Positions 8,797-17,824 of a stretch of DNA of 64,000 nucleotides are shown here, piece after piece. The stretch lies in assembly GCA_018000995.1 (NCBI GenBank), contig JAGNIU010000005.1, positions 82,314 to 146,313 on the forward strand, in the 5' to 3' direction. The notes beneath the pieces were generated by a model. It had not been told where the DNA came from, made no database searches, and worked only from the letters and a program-made list of their open reading frames with translations. Position numbers and translations under genes: made by a program. Source of the stretch: Bacteroidia bacterium. GTDB lineage: Bacteria > Bacteroidota > Bacteroidia > B-17B0 > Aurantibacillaceae. Position 1 is the stretch's first letter, and the number at the start of each line of letters is the position of its first letter.

Positions 8797-8933
8797 CCCC
8801 CTCCCCCTGCGGGTACTCCCCCTTAAACAAGGGGGAGAGTTATTTAGTACATAATAAAAAAAGTAAAATGTTTTTTCTCCCCTTTTTTAATGGGAGACAG
8901 CCGATTTTGCTGAAAGCAAAAGGCAGAGGGGTC
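8797..8933. repeat. composite GC-rich palindromic element between convergent genes
   Basis: The gap holds two inverted repeats. The first has ACTCCCCCTT facing AAGGGGGAG. The second has CTCCCC with a T-run facing GGGAG, plus CCGATTTTGC facing GCAAAAGGC around a GAAA-like loop. Its composition differs from the flanking genes. As both genes converge here, it probably also works as a two-way terminator. It resembles a widely dispersed Bacteroidota spacer repeat, but that is from memory. Confidence 0.6.
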
Positions 8934-9695
8934 TTACTTCCTACACAAATAAATCATCTCACCTGCAGGTAATCTGTATCTATCTACTAAATCTGCGCCT
9001 AGGGTATTTACAAAATCATCTACAGTCACTTTAAATCCTGCTGCAGCTAATTTATCTTTGTAATCCAAACCGAATAAACGAAGGTGATCTTTTTGCCAAA
9101 AATGTTTTTCGCGGTCTTCTTCACTGGTTATTGTTTTGTCTTCGTAGGTTGTAGCTCTTGTAGTATCTAAAGGCACTTGAAAAATTCCCCAACCCCCGGG
9201 TTTCATAATGCGGTATAATTCACGCATACATTGGTCAGCATCTTCAACATGTTCTAAAACGTGATTACAAAACACTACATCAAATGTATTATTCTCAAAC
9301 GGCGCATTGTGCAAATCAAAATGTATATCAGCTATTGGCGAATTATAATCACCTGTTGTGTAATCTAAATTTTTCATGGCTCTGAACAATTTATAAAAAC
9401 ATTGTTCGGGAGCAATATGTAAAACTTTATGCTTATCTGTAAAGAAATTAGTTTTCTGTTTTAAATACAACCACAATAAACGGTGACGCTCTAAAGATAA
9501 ACTACCGGGACATAAAACGTTTTTACGTTTAGCGCGACCACTGTAACCATAAGGTAAAAACTTGCGGTAGGTTTTGCCGCTAATAGGGTCTTCGTAACGG
9601 GTACCGTAATATAATAAAGGCGCAATTTTACTAAACCACAAGCTAAACGTGATAAGTATAGGGCGAGGTATGGTACGGAGTAGAAAGTGAAACAT
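8934..9695 (-). CDS. class I SAM-dependent methyltransferase
   Basis: This is a predicted small-molecule or glycan methyltransferase with unknown substrate. The 253-residue protein has a basic, hydrophobic N-terminus, then a Methyltransf_11-type domain. A SAM-pocket strand (VLHIAPEQC) replaces the more usual GxGxG, and the acidic strand end is YTTGDYN. The central motif FDVVFCNHVLEHVEDADQ is a textbook motif II/III, followed by LYRIMKPGGWGIFQVP. The lack of a glycine-rich loop with 'HIAPE' in its place is seen in a subset of Bacteroidota methyltransferases. It is divergent from the membrane glycosyltransferase gene at 9781. Confidence 0.8.
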   Translation of the reverse strand: MFHFLLRTIPRPILITFSLWFSKIAPLLYYGTRYEDPISGKTYRKFLPYGYSGRAKRKNVLCPGSLSLERHRLLWLYLKQKTNFFTDKHKVLHIAPEQCFYKLFRAMKNLDYTTGDYNSPIADIHFDLHNAPFENNTFDVVFCNHVLEHVEDADQCMRELYRIMKPGGWGIFQVPLDTTRATTYEDKTITSEEDREKHFWQKDHLRLFGLDYKDKLAAAGFKVTVDDFVNTLGADLVDRYRLPAGEMIYLCRK

Positions 9696-9767
9696 TTCGG
9701 ACGTAAAAATACGGCTTATTCCTGTTATTTTAACCTATAAATTCAATTTAAAATATACATATTTTGC

Positions 9768-9775
9768 TACATTTG
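9768..9775 (+). promoter_or_regulatory. -7 promoter element, near-leaderless start at 9781
   Basis: TACATTTG matches TAnnTTTG and ends five bases before the ATG at 9781, so the mRNA probably starts at or just beside the start codon. Confidence 0.55.
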
Positions 9776-9780
9776 CAGGT

Positions 9781-11460
9781 ATGAGTAAAACGGCTGCTAA
9801 AGCAAAAACAACCGCTAAAAAACCGGCTGAAGGTCTGGTTAAATTCGAGAACTGGTTTATTGCCAATAATACCAAAGTATTTTATTCGCTTACTGCTTTA
9901 TGTGCACTATTTTCTATTCTGTTTTTTAATGCGCGCATTAGTGAGGCTCATGATGACGCTTTATACATTGAAGCAGGCTGGCGTTACGTTAACGAGTTCC
10001 CAAAATATTTCTATACTCAAAATGCCCCACTCTATCCATTATTTTTAGGATTACTCACTAAATTTTTCGGCACCAATTTAATTGTCTTCAAAATTTTCTC
10101 TTTACTGTTTAATGTTGGTGGATTTGTTTTGTTTTATAAATCTTTCGAGAAACGTATTCCATTTGTAGTATTTATTCCAGTAGCTGTTTTTGCGGCTATG
10201 AACCATTTAATTTTGTATTACGCCAGCATGACTTTTACTGAGGCGTTTTATTTTTTCTTACAAGGCTTATTTTTCTTTTACGCCACCAAAACTATGGATG
10301 CCGTTAATAAAGAAAACGTAAACTTTGGCACACAGTGGAAAACCTGGTTGATGTTAGGCTTAAGTATGTTTTTAATGGGGACTGCAAAAAGTTCGGCCGT
10401 TGTTGTTGTACCTGCTATTATGTTGTTTTTCTTTTTAGAAAAAAATTGGAAAGCACTTGGTGCCAGCTTGGCTTCATATTTAGTTTTCAAAATTGCTTAT
10501 GAAGGAATTGTTAGATTAGTGTGGGGTGCGCAAAATCAATTTAGCGGACAAGGAAAAATTTTATTACAAGTCGACCCTTACGATGTGAGTAAAGGTAATG
10601 AAGATATTGGCGGTTTCATTCAACGCTTTTTTGATAATAGTGATTTATATCTTTCTAAACGTTTCTTTCAAATAATTGGTTGGAGAGATGAAATGTCGGT
10701 AGAGGTTTACGGCATGCTTGCTTTTTTAGTGGCAGTGATTACTTTGTTAGGTTTATACTTAGTGTTCAAACAAAAAAATAAACCATTATTATTATTCGGA
10801 TTCTTTTCGGGTGCTCAAGCTTTATTATCATTTATCATTCTACAAGCGCGTTGGGACCAACCGCGTATTATTTTAGTGTGTATGCCGGTAATGTTATTGT
10901 TGATTTTTTATGCTTTCTATCACTACACTAAAAATGGCGGTATGGGAAAATTAATTTACACTGCTGTAATTGTGATGGTAATTGGTTCAGTGTTTTTATC
11001 GAGTGTAAAACGTGGATTTGCTAATTTACCAATCGTAACTAAAAATTTAAAAGGTGATAAATATTTTGGATATACCCCCGACTGGCAAAATTATTTACGT
11101 TGTAGTGAATGGTGTGCCGATAGTTTAAAGAAAGAAACCTTAGTAGCTTGTCGTAAAGCCCCGATGAGTTTTGTTTATGGAAAAGGTAAAAAATTCTTCC
11201 CTATTTACAGTGTCATTAAAAAAGATTCTTTAACACAACAATCGCATCCTGATAGCGCCTTAGCGTTCTTTAGAAAACAAAATGTAACGCACATTATGGT
11301 GGCGAGTTTAAGAATTGATCCAAGTAAAAACACCGGACAAATCATTAACACAGTTCACAATATTGTTCAGCCTATCATGGAGAAATATCCAACCAAGTTA
11401 AAATTGGTTCACACCGAAGGCTTAAGTGAGCAATGTTATTTGTTTGAAATAGGACAGTAA
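9781..11460 (+). CDS. membrane glycosyltransferase, GT39/ArnT-like (GT-C fold)
   Basis: This is a likely polyprenyl-phosphate-sugar-dependent glycosyltransferase of the inner membrane; the acceptor is unknown. The 559-residue protein starts with a Lys/Ala-rich cytosolic tail of about 30 residues (SKTAAKAKTTAKKPAEG). A first membrane helix follows, then a periplasmic loop with acidic residues (SEAHDDALYIEAGWRYV), placed as in GT39 and ArnT enzymes. About ten more hydrophobic segments extend to residue 410, and the last 150 residues are a soluble domain. The start is supported by the promoter five bases upstream. Other GT-C families are possible because these proteins are distinguished mostly by topology. 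Confidence 0.75.
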   Translation: MSKTAAKAKTTAKKPAEGLVKFENWFIANNTKVFYSLTALCALFSILFFNARISEAHDDALYIEAGWRYVNEFPKYFYTQNAPLYPLFLGLLTKFFGTNLIVFKIFSLLFNVGGFVLFYKSFEKRIPFVVFIPVAVFAAMNHLILYYASMTFTEAFYFFLQGLFFFYATKTMDAVNKENVNFGTQWKTWLMLGLSMFLMGTAKSSAVVVVPAIMLFFFLEKNWKALGASLASYLVFKIAYEGIVRLVWGAQNQFSGQGKILLQVDPYDVSKGNEDIGGFIQRFFDNSDLYLSKRFFQIIGWRDEMSVEVYGMLAFLVAVITLLGLYLVFKQKNKPLLLFGFFSGAQALLSFIILQARWDQPRIILVCMPVMLLLIFYAFYHYTKNGGMGKLIYTAVIVMVIGSVFLSSVKRGFANLPIVTKNLKGDKYFGYTPDWQNYLRCSEWCADSLKKETLVACRKAPMSFVYGKGKKFFPIYSVIKKDSLTQQSHPDSALAFFRKQNVTHIMVASLRIDPSKNTGQIINTVHNIVQPIMEKYPTKLKLVHTEGLSEQCYLFEIGQ

Positions 11461-11464
11461 GATT

Positions 11465-13090
11465 TTACTCCTTAATAAACTTACTCGAATAATTTTTTCC
11501 TTCAGAAGTAATCTGCAATTGATACACACCTTGTTCTAAGGCTTCAATATTAATGTGAGATTTATTTCCTTTTAGTTCTAAAACTTTTCTTCCGGTAATG
11601 TCTAAAATAATTATTGCCTCAATTGTATTGCTACTTAAGTTTTCAATATTCAAAATGTTTGTTGCCGGATTTGGGTATAATTTAATTTGAGAGTCAATTG
11701 TTGCATGACTTTTAATACCTGTTACAGCACATTGAGAAAGTATATCAGCCTTTGGTAAATAACCACTTCTTTTTTGATCGTAACGAAACATTAACCACTC
11801 CGGACAAGTACCAACTCCTCCTTTAACCATAAAAGCTTTTCCTGTTGCATTTGGATTAACAGTATAAGTTCCGTATCCCATAACAAAGAAAACATCCAAC
11901 ATTCCGTCTCCATCAAAATCAGAAACTAATGGTGCATTGTCGGCCGATATATAAGGAGTTGTACTTGGATAAGTAGGAAAATAAGAAAGCGCATCAAACG
12001 TCCAAAGATTTCCAAGGAAAGGTTCTACTGCATACACTTTGCCCATATAATGAGAAGACACCAAATCTAATTTTCCGTTTCCATTTAAATCACTTACAAC
12101 ACTACCTCTAAAAGAACCTTGTAATGGTACAGGATAATTCCATTCTGATTTGGCGTTGAATCCATTTATAACTTCGATACCGGTATTAGTATTAAGGCGA
12201 TGGTAAATTACATCCAGTGTATCATCAGCGTTTACATCAGCAATAGAAACCGGACCAAAACATGAACCTCCTGTACTTGCCTTTGTCCATAAGATAGAGC
12301 CGTCTTCCGTATTAAATGCTTTTACAACTCCATCATTTGTACCTAATACATATTCCAATTTTCCGTCTTTATCTACATCTGCTAAAGCACCACCGTGGTA
12401 TGCATAAAAACTACCAACTGCTGTTTCGGTGTGCGTCCATATAGGAGTTGCAGTAGTGTAATCGTAACAATGAAGATAATAAGTGCCGGCAGTAGCAAAA
12501 TAACTTCCTACAATAAAATCTAATTTACCATCGCTATTTGCATCCACCAAAACCGGATCAGTTTGAATTGTATTTGTAAACACTTGCACACTTTTCGCTA
12601 AAGAGCCATCCTCTCCGTTAAGAATTCGTACTTGTCCCGAAAAATTTCCAAAAACTATTTCAGGTTTTCCATCAGCATCCATGTCTGCAATAGTAGCCGG
12701 AGAGTCGCCACCACCGGAGGCCACCGACCATGTAAGAACGCCTGTATTTCCTTTTATACAAAAGGCAGTAGGATTGCACGACCCATTTACAAAAACATCT
12801 AATTGTCCGTCTAAATCTAAATCGTAAATATTTAAAGCTACATCGCCACAACCACCAATATTGTACGACCAATTTAAACTACCGTTTTCTGCATTTAGAC
12901 AATATACTTTTCCATCATCATTATAAGTTGCGAATACAATTTCTTTCTTTCCGTCATTGTCCAAATCAGCAGCAGCGGCACTTCCAAAGCAGGCTGAATT
13001 TATTCCAAATGTCCAGGTTACCGCTGGTGATGTTTGTGCATTTATTTTGATACAAAATAATAGCAAGAGAATTATCAAGGATTGTTTCAT
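11465..13090 (-). CDS. secreted FG-GAP/VCBS-repeat T9SS protein
   Basis: This is an exported beta-propeller-like protein. A signal peptide (MKQSLIILLLLFCIKINAQ) begins at 13090; the frame is open further up to 13123, but those extra residues would spoil the signal peptide. Eight or so DxDxDG-type calcium-binding loops follow, each ending a repeat: DLDNDGKKEIVF, DLDLDGQLDVFV, DMDADGKPEIVF, DANSDGKLDFIV, DVDKDGKLEYVL, DVNADDTLDVIY, DLNGNGKLDLVS and DFDGDGMLDVFF. The C-terminus is a T9SS type A sorting domain (LYPNPATNILNIENL, IILDITGRKVLEL, LEQGVYQLQI). Such proteins often bind partners or glycans at the cell surface, but the ligand here is unknown. Confidence 0.9.
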   Translation of the reverse strand: MKQSLIILLLLFCIKINAQTSPAVTWTFGINSACFGSAAAADLDNDGKKEIVFATYNDDGKVYCLNAENGSLNWSYNIGGCGDVALNIYDLDLDGQLDVFVNGSCNPTAFCIKGNTGVLTWSVASGGGDSPATIADMDADGKPEIVFGNFSGQVRILNGEDGSLAKSVQVFTNTIQTDPVLVDANSDGKLDFIVGSYFATAGTYYLHCYDYTTATPIWTHTETAVGSFYAYHGGALADVDKDGKLEYVLGTNDGVVKAFNTEDGSILWTKASTGGSCFGPVSIADVNADDTLDVIYHRLNTNTGIEVINGFNAKSEWNYPVPLQGSFRGSVVSDLNGNGKLDLVSSHYMGKVYAVEPFLGNLWTFDALSYFPTYPSTTPYISADNAPLVSDFDGDGMLDVFFVMGYGTYTVNPNATGKAFMVKGGVGTCPEWLMFRYDQKRSGYLPKADILSQCAVTGIKSHATIDSQIKLYPNPATNILNIENLSSNTIEAIIILDITGRKVLELKGNKSHINIEALEQGVYQLQITSEGKNYSSKFIKE

Positions 13091-13191
13091 GGGGTTTTGC
13101 TTTAAATTGAAATAAATATACAAAAAATACAGATGCTTTCATTTGAGCCTTAAACATCAATAAGATTAGTTACTAATCCCGAAAATTCTCG

Positions 13192-13199
13192 TATTTTTG
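13192..13199 (+). promoter_or_regulatory. -7 promoter element for tRNA-Ser
   Basis: TATTTTTG matches TAnnTTTG and lies 11 bases upstream of the mature tRNA 5' end at 13211. Confidence 0.6.
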
Positions 13200-13210
13200 C
13201 GCCTCGTTTA

Positions 13211-13296
13211 GGAGACTTGTCAGAGTGGTCGAACGAGCACGCCTGGAAAGTGTGTATACCCAAAAGGTATCGAGGGTTCGAATCCCTCAGTCTCCG
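13211..13296 (+). tRNA. tRNA-Ser (anticodon GGA)
   Basis: The 86-base sequence folds as a class II tRNA. The acceptor GGAGACT pairs with AGTCTCC, the anticodon stem CACGC/GTGTG encloses the loop CTGGAAA with anticodon GGA, a long variable arm follows, and the T arm is GAGGG-TTCGAAT-CCCTC. The discriminator is G, as expected for serine. The CCA end is not encoded. It reads UCC and UCU codons. Confidence 0.95.
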
Positions 13297-13310
13297 CTGA
13301 TAAATATTAA

Positions 13311-13333
13311 AAAGCACCGAAAGGTGCTTTTTT
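13311..13333 (+). terminator. intrinsic terminator after tRNA-Ser
   Basis: AAAGCACC and GGTGCTTT form a perfect 8-bp stem around a GAAA loop, followed by further T residues. Confidence 0.85.
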
Positions 13334-13499
13334 CGTTTTCTGCAACGTTGAAAATCTTGGTTTTAATAAGTGGAGGAAAATGAAAAAACGTGTCTGAAAG
13401 ACCGCTTTTAGTATTGTGACTCCGGGAGAAAACGGGATCAACGTAGTTAATCTATTTCTTATTTTTCCTATATTCACTCTCTCAAAAACAGTACTTTTT

Positions 13500-15173
13500 A
13501 TGCTCGATAGTCGCTTACAGGAAAATGAGGTGTTACGCTATACTGTTACGTTTGAAGAAGCGGAATCATTTGCAGTAATTGCTTTGTTTGATGAGGGCTT
13601 CAAAAAAATACAAAGCGTAAAATTAAAAGTATTAAAAGCCGAAGACCTTTATTCGAAAATCGACAAACAAGAAGATTTTAGTCTGAATAATGTTTACATC
13701 AATAATTTCTCTTTAACTGAATTCCGACGCAAACGTGAATTAAAAGAACATGATTACGTTACGATAAAAAACTTCAACGCCAACACTGTGTTTTTTGATT
13801 GCGAACAGGAAACAGATTTCTCCTATGCCAAATTTGAAGGTGACGCGGTTCTATTTAACAACAGTGTTTTTGGTAATGGCTATGTAAATTTTACTTACGC
13901 CGATTTTGGTCATTCGAAAGTTGGATTTAAAAAAACGCGTTTTAGTAACGGAACTAAAAATTTCCAGTCGGTTATTTTTGGTGATGGGGATATTTCATTC
14001 AACAGCGCTAATTTTGGAAGTGGTAATTTAACTTTTGCTGATGCTTCGTTTAGCAATGGAAATGTGGATTTTAAAAATACGCTGTTTGGGAACGGGACAG
14101 TTGATTTTAAGTTCGCGAAATTCAGAGAAGGAAGTATTTCATTTGAGCGTGCGATTTTTGGAAAAGGGAAAAAAGATTTTAAGAATGTTGAATTTGGTGG
14201 CGGAAGAATAGATTTCCGTCGCGTGAGTTTTAATGATGGCGATGTTTCTTTTGAAGGCACTGAATTTGGAAACGGAAAAGTAACATTCAAAGGTTCTTCT
14301 TTTGGGGCAGGACATAAAATATTTGATTTGTCGGATTTTGCGGAGAGTGAAGTGAATTTTGATAATGTTGATTTTGGAAGTGGCAGTATTAGTTTTAATC
14401 AAGCCAACGCTACTAATATTTCGTTTAACGCATGTTCGTTTAATTGTTTTACGGATTTCAGATTTAGTAAATGTAATTCGTTAAACCTAGCCAATTCGGT
14501 AGTGCGTGATATTATTGATATGGTTCCGGAAAACAATGCTGTAGCAATTCATGAAGTGAAAATGATTAACATGCGGATTGTCGGACGAATTTTTATTAAT
14601 TGGCGCGACAATGGTGTGATTAAATTAATTTATAATCAAAAAGACTCAACCTGGTTTCAAAAAGCTGAACAGTTCAGAATTTTAAAAGAGAACTTCCGCG
14701 TTAACGGACAATACGAAGACGAAGATTTATCTTACATAGAATTTAAACGATGCGAAGCCAAAGCTGATTTAGAAGATGATTTAAAATCTACAACTTTTAA
14801 AAAAATATTTGCTTATCCTAACTTCTATTTTCAGAAATACGTTTTTGATTATGTGGGGCGTTATGCAACTTCTCCAATACGGGTTTTATTAAACGGCATC
14901 TTAACTATTTTTATTTTTGGGATTCTTTACTATTTGGTAAATACATTTTCAAACGGATTGGGTTCAATAGAAAGTACTTTACCGAGTCACCTTAATCGTT
15001 TTCAAGATTTCGGAAATAGCATTTACTACAGTGCTATTACTTTTTTCACCATAGGTTACGGAGATTACTTCCCAAATGGGATTTTAAAATTTGTTGCCGC
15101 TTTCGAAGGTTTCAGCGGTGTGTTCTTAATGAGTTACTTTACTGTAGCTTTTGTGAGGAAGATATTGAGATAA
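13500..15173 (+). CDS. pentapeptide-like beta-solenoid fused to a two-helix K+ channel
   Basis: This is a predicted membrane ion channel with an unusual cytosolic domain. Counting from the ATG at 13500, residues 75-330 consist of a repeating pattern close to 'F.GNG.V.F..A.F', with about 12 copies (FGNGYVNFTYADF, FSNGNVDFKNTLF, FGSGNLTFADASF and others). This is a pentapeptide-type right-handed beta-solenoid with phenylalanine at the inward positions. After a linker come a membrane helix (near 460-482), a pore helix with the selectivity filter TIGYGD (near 517-522), and a second helix to the C-terminus, as in the Ion_trans_2/KcsA-type fold. The frame is open from a GTG at 13416. The ATG at 13500 is the more natural start, but the start is uncertain. 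It stands alone behind tRNA-Ser. Confidence 0.8.
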   Translation: MLDSRLQENEVLRYTVTFEEAESFAVIALFDEGFKKIQSVKLKVLKAEDLYSKIDKQEDFSLNNVYINNFSLTEFRRKRELKEHDYVTIKNFNANTVFFDCEQETDFSYAKFEGDAVLFNNSVFGNGYVNFTYADFGHSKVGFKKTRFSNGTKNFQSVIFGDGDISFNSANFGSGNLTFADASFSNGNVDFKNTLFGNGTVDFKFAKFREGSISFERAIFGKGKKDFKNVEFGGGRIDFRRVSFNDGDVSFEGTEFGNGKVTFKGSSFGAGHKIFDLSDFAESEVNFDNVDFGSGSISFNQANATNISFNACSFNCFTDFRFSKCNSLNLANSVVRDIIDMVPENNAVAIHEVKMINMRIVGRIFINWRDNGVIKLIYNQKDSTWFQKAEQFRILKENFRVNGQYEDEDLSYIEFKRCEAKADLEDDLKSTTFKKIFAYPNFYFQKYVFDYVGRYATSPIRVLLNGILTIFIFGILYYLVNTFSNGLGSIESTLPSHLNRFQDFGNSIYYSAITFFTIGYGDYFPNGILKFVAAFEGFSGVFLMSYFTVAFVRKILR

Positions 15174-15301
15174 ACATGTATTTAATATTTCCTTTGTTTC
15201 ACATAAATTCGATAATTTGCTAATTTCATCCTGTTATTTGTAGCTTTTTCTACTAATTTCATTATACTTGTAAGTATTATTTAGACTTTAAATATATTAA
15301 T

Positions 15302-16006
15302 ATGAAAAAAGTAGCTGCAATTTGTTTGATAATACTCACAATGTGTTTGAATGCTCAGATTCCAACCACCAATAAGAAAACAAACAATTCAAATAAGCCT
15401 ATCCAAAAAGCGCCTTTGAAAAAGCCAATAGCGGGATACAAATATCTTAACTTGAAAGGCAAGGTGAAATCAATAGAGGATAAAACGCTAATGAACGGAA
15501 AATTGCATTACATTCATCTAATTACTTTTGATAAAGATGGTAAGATTCTAAAAGATATTAATACAATTACTTCTTTTGGCGTGATTGACGAAACAACTTA
15601 CACCTACAACGAGGCTGGTTTTGTAGAAACTGAAACCTTTATAAGCAAGGACAAAGAAGGAACTAAGGAATACATTTATAAAGAAGAATATGATATAAAC
15701 GGGAACAATATTGCCACTTTAATCTTGGGCGATAATTCAAAAACAAATAGGGTGTTTGATGACAAGGGATATGTGATTAGTGAAAGTAATGAAGAAAATG
15801 GAAAAATATCAAGTGTTAAAACATATATAAACAACAAACATGGCGATCCAACTTTCGAATCAGATTCATATGGCGGAACCAATATTTATACTTATAAATA
15901 CGACACCAAATTTAATTGGATTGAATGTAACAAAATGGCCAAAGCAAAAGAAGACAATACCACGGGCTATAACTTTAAATCATTTAGAACAATCCAATAT
16001 TATTAA
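15302..16006 (+). CDS. secreted protein with RHS/YD-like repeats
   Basis: I do not recognise a specific family. A signal peptide (MKKVAAICLIILTMCLNAQ) is followed by a Lys/Asn/Pro-rich linker (residues 20-45). Then come beta-rich repeats such as TFDKDGKILKDINT, TYNEAGFVETETF, EYDINGNNIATLI and FDDKGYVISESN, which resemble the YD/RHS repeats common in Bacteroidota exported proteins. It lacks a T9SS domain and a lipobox, so it is probably periplasmic. The next gene begins 32 bases later after its likely start adjustment, also codes for a secreted protein, and may be cotranscribed. Confidence 0.65.
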   Translation: MKKVAAICLIILTMCLNAQIPTTNKKTNNSNKPIQKAPLKKPIAGYKYLNLKGKVKSIEDKTLMNGKLHYIHLITFDKDGKILKDINTITSFGVIDETTYTYNEAGFVETETFISKDKEGTKEYIYKEEYDINGNNIATLILGDNSKTNRVFDDKGYVISESNEENGKISSVKTYINNKHGDPTFESDSYGGTNIYTYKYDTKFNWIECNKMAKAKEDNTTGYNFKSFRTIQYY

Positions 16007-16038
16007 ATTTTGAATTAGTTAAAATTGACATGGTTAAA

Positions 16039-17091
16039 ATGAAAATAAGTAAAATAATTCTATTCATAACTTTAAATTGTTCCTTTTGCTTTAGCCAAAT
16101 TAAAGACGGAAAGTGCTATATAACCCCACCCATCCAAACCTCCTCGCAAATACATTTTAAATATGCTTATTCAATTGCTTCAAGTATGTATGTTGGCCAA
16201 ACTTTTACTTTTAGAGCTACCAATGTTAGCACTAATAGGATTCGCGCAAAATTTGATCTCATTGCTTTAACCAATTGCAATACAGAAGTAAAAGAAAGTT
16301 TTGATATTATGGTGGAGCAAAATGAAAGCATTGGATTTGGAGAGGCTTTTTTTGATAATAGTTATATTGCATCAGTCACTAAAAATCATTGCGCACAGGA
16401 TGTGGTTGTTGACTACTCTTTTAAGGGTAAAATTATTAAGGGCAAGAATAGAATAAAGGACGTATATATAAGAAATCTTGTCGTTAATCCGATTCCAAAG
16501 AAAATAGCTAAGTCTGCAAATTCACAAAGTAAAAAAAATTCATCAGTAGACGAACATAATCAATCCATTATGAGCGAATTAGAAAAAAACTTTAATGAGC
16601 CAAGTATTAAAAAGACCTCTAATGATACAAAGAAAGATAACTCAATTGAAGATAAATCAAATACTTCGAATAAAGATAAGGTAACTATTCATTCTTATAA
16701 AGAAGGATTTGTAAATAATCAATTTAAACTAATAAAAGGTTCTATAGTTTACAATAGTAGTAAGAATGAAACTGAAGCTTTATTAGCCGAAGATGTAACT
16801 TTCAAGATACAAGATTGTTTTGGTACAATAATTTCGAGTAAAGCTGGGACTATAATTAGATTTAGCGGTAGTCTAGATAAAAATAGTCTAGTTACTAATT
16901 GTGTTCTTGGTAAAACAACTAATTTACCTATATATCATTATAGGGGTGATGATTCAAAGATAGAAGAAGTAAAAGAAGGCACTGTTATTTTCTTCAATCC
17001 GGGTTTTTATCATCATTTAGGAAAAGGGTTACATAAGTCTAATCCTAACTATAAGGATTGGGATCCAGAACGTATAATATACATTAAATAG
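16039..17091 (+). CDS. secreted protein of unknown function
   Basis: I do not recognise this 350-residue protein. The ATG at 16039 gives a signal peptide (MKISKIILFITLNCSFCFSQ); an ATG at 16030 adds three residues. Two folded regions are visible. Residues 20-150 are beta-rich with five cysteines (KCYITPPIQTSSQI; LTNCNTEVKESFDIMV; NHCAQDVVVDYSFKGK). Residues 210-350 contain FKIQDCFGTIISSKAGTIIRF and end in KDWDPERIIYIK. Between them lies a charged, Ser/Asn/Lys-rich linker of about 60 residues, probably disordered. It is convergent with the OmpA gene. Codon use and AT content are similar to the previous gene, so the two may form a unit. Confidence 0.6.
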   Translation: MKISKIILFITLNCSFCFSQIKDGKCYITPPIQTSSQIHFKYAYSIASSMYVGQTFTFRATNVSTNRIRAKFDLIALTNCNTEVKESFDIMVEQNESIGFGEAFFDNSYIASVTKNHCAQDVVVDYSFKGKIIKGKNRIKDVYIRNLVVNPIPKKIAKSANSQSKKNSSVDEHNQSIMSELEKNFNEPSIKKTSNDTKKDNSIEDKSNTSNKDKVTIHSYKEGFVNNQFKLIKGSIVYNSSKNETEALLAEDVTFKIQDCFGTIISSKAGTIIRFSGSLDKNSLVTNCVLGKTTNLPIYHYRGDDSKIEEVKEGTVIFFNPGFYHHLGKGLHKSNPNYKDWDPERIIYIK

Positions 17092-17101
17092 AATAATCCC
17101 C

Positions 17102-17785
17102 CTACTCCTTCACCACCTTCAAACTCGTTCTTCTGTTTTTTGCTTTGCCGGCATCCGTTCCATTATCAGCAACAGGCATTGTTGGTCCGTAACCTTTAGA
17201 TGTTACGCGTGAGGCTTCAATTCCTTTTGAGACTAAATATTTTCGCACTTCATCAGCTCTGTCTTGCGAGAGTTTCATGTTCTCTTCGTCTTTCCCAACA
17301 TTATCGGTGTGACCTTGAATTTCTACTACCATTGTGTTTTTAATTTTCAAAATCTCTACTAAATCATTTAAAGCTTTAAACGAATTTGTTTTTAAAGACG
17401 ATTTCCCTGATTCAAAATAAACATTCTCTAAAACAAAATCTTTTGGCGGGTCAATTTTAATACCGACTTCGTAAGTGGCTTCTTTATCCGCAGGCACTTC
17501 CATTTTTGTATAATCTACATCATTTGTAAAATTTTTATAACGTAAAGCATAAACCGCACCAACAGGAATCAGAACTTCAAATTTTCCGGCGGCATCGGTA
17601 TTTACCTTGTAGGAGATTTTGGTTTTTTCGTTGTAGAGAATGATAGTTTCCTTGGCTAAAATCTTTCCTTTAAAATTTGTTACTGATCCCTTTAATAAAG
17701 CTAATTTATCAGTAGGTTTTAAAGTTTGAGAAACGGTTGCGCTTCCAAAAAAAACAAACGACAAAAAAAGTAAAATGTATTTCAT
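17102..17785 (-). CDS. OmpA family protein with N-terminal carboxypeptidase-regulatory-like domain
   Basis: This is a predicted outer-membrane or periplasmic protein that binds peptidoglycan. After a signal peptide (MKYILLFLSFVFFGSATVSQ), residues 30-95 form a beta-sandwich of the carboxypeptidase-regulatory type (LLKGSVTNFKGKILAKETI, then TDAAGKFEVLIPVG). Residues 115-227 form an OmpA/MotB C-terminal domain with VYFESGKSSL, VEIQGHTDNVGKDEENMKLS, RADEVRKYLVSKGI and the final NRRTSLKVV. The aspartate and arginine used by the family to hold diaminopimelate are present (TDN and NRR). It has no beta-barrel. The ubiX-like gene lies 39 bases upstream on the same strand. Confidence 0.9.
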   Translation of the reverse strand: MKYILLFLSFVFFGSATVSQTLKPTDKLALLKGSVTNFKGKILAKETIILYNEKTKISYKVNTDAAGKFEVLIPVGAVYALRYKNFTNDVDYTKMEVPADKEATYEVGIKIDPPKDFVLENVYFESGKSSLKTNSFKALNDLVEILKIKNTMVVEIQGHTDNVGKDEENMKLSQDRADEVRKYLVSKGIEASRVTSKGYGPTMPVADNGTDAGKAKNRRTSLKVVKE

Positions 17786-17824
17786 AATAATAGGTTTAAT
17801 GTATAACGCAAAAACAGAAAGAAG

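Noticed and set aside
13910..14402. Antisense frames of 126 and 87 codons across the solenoid-channel gene
   Set aside because: They are by-products of the repeated unit on the other strand; their proteins are repetitive with no recognisable start or motif.
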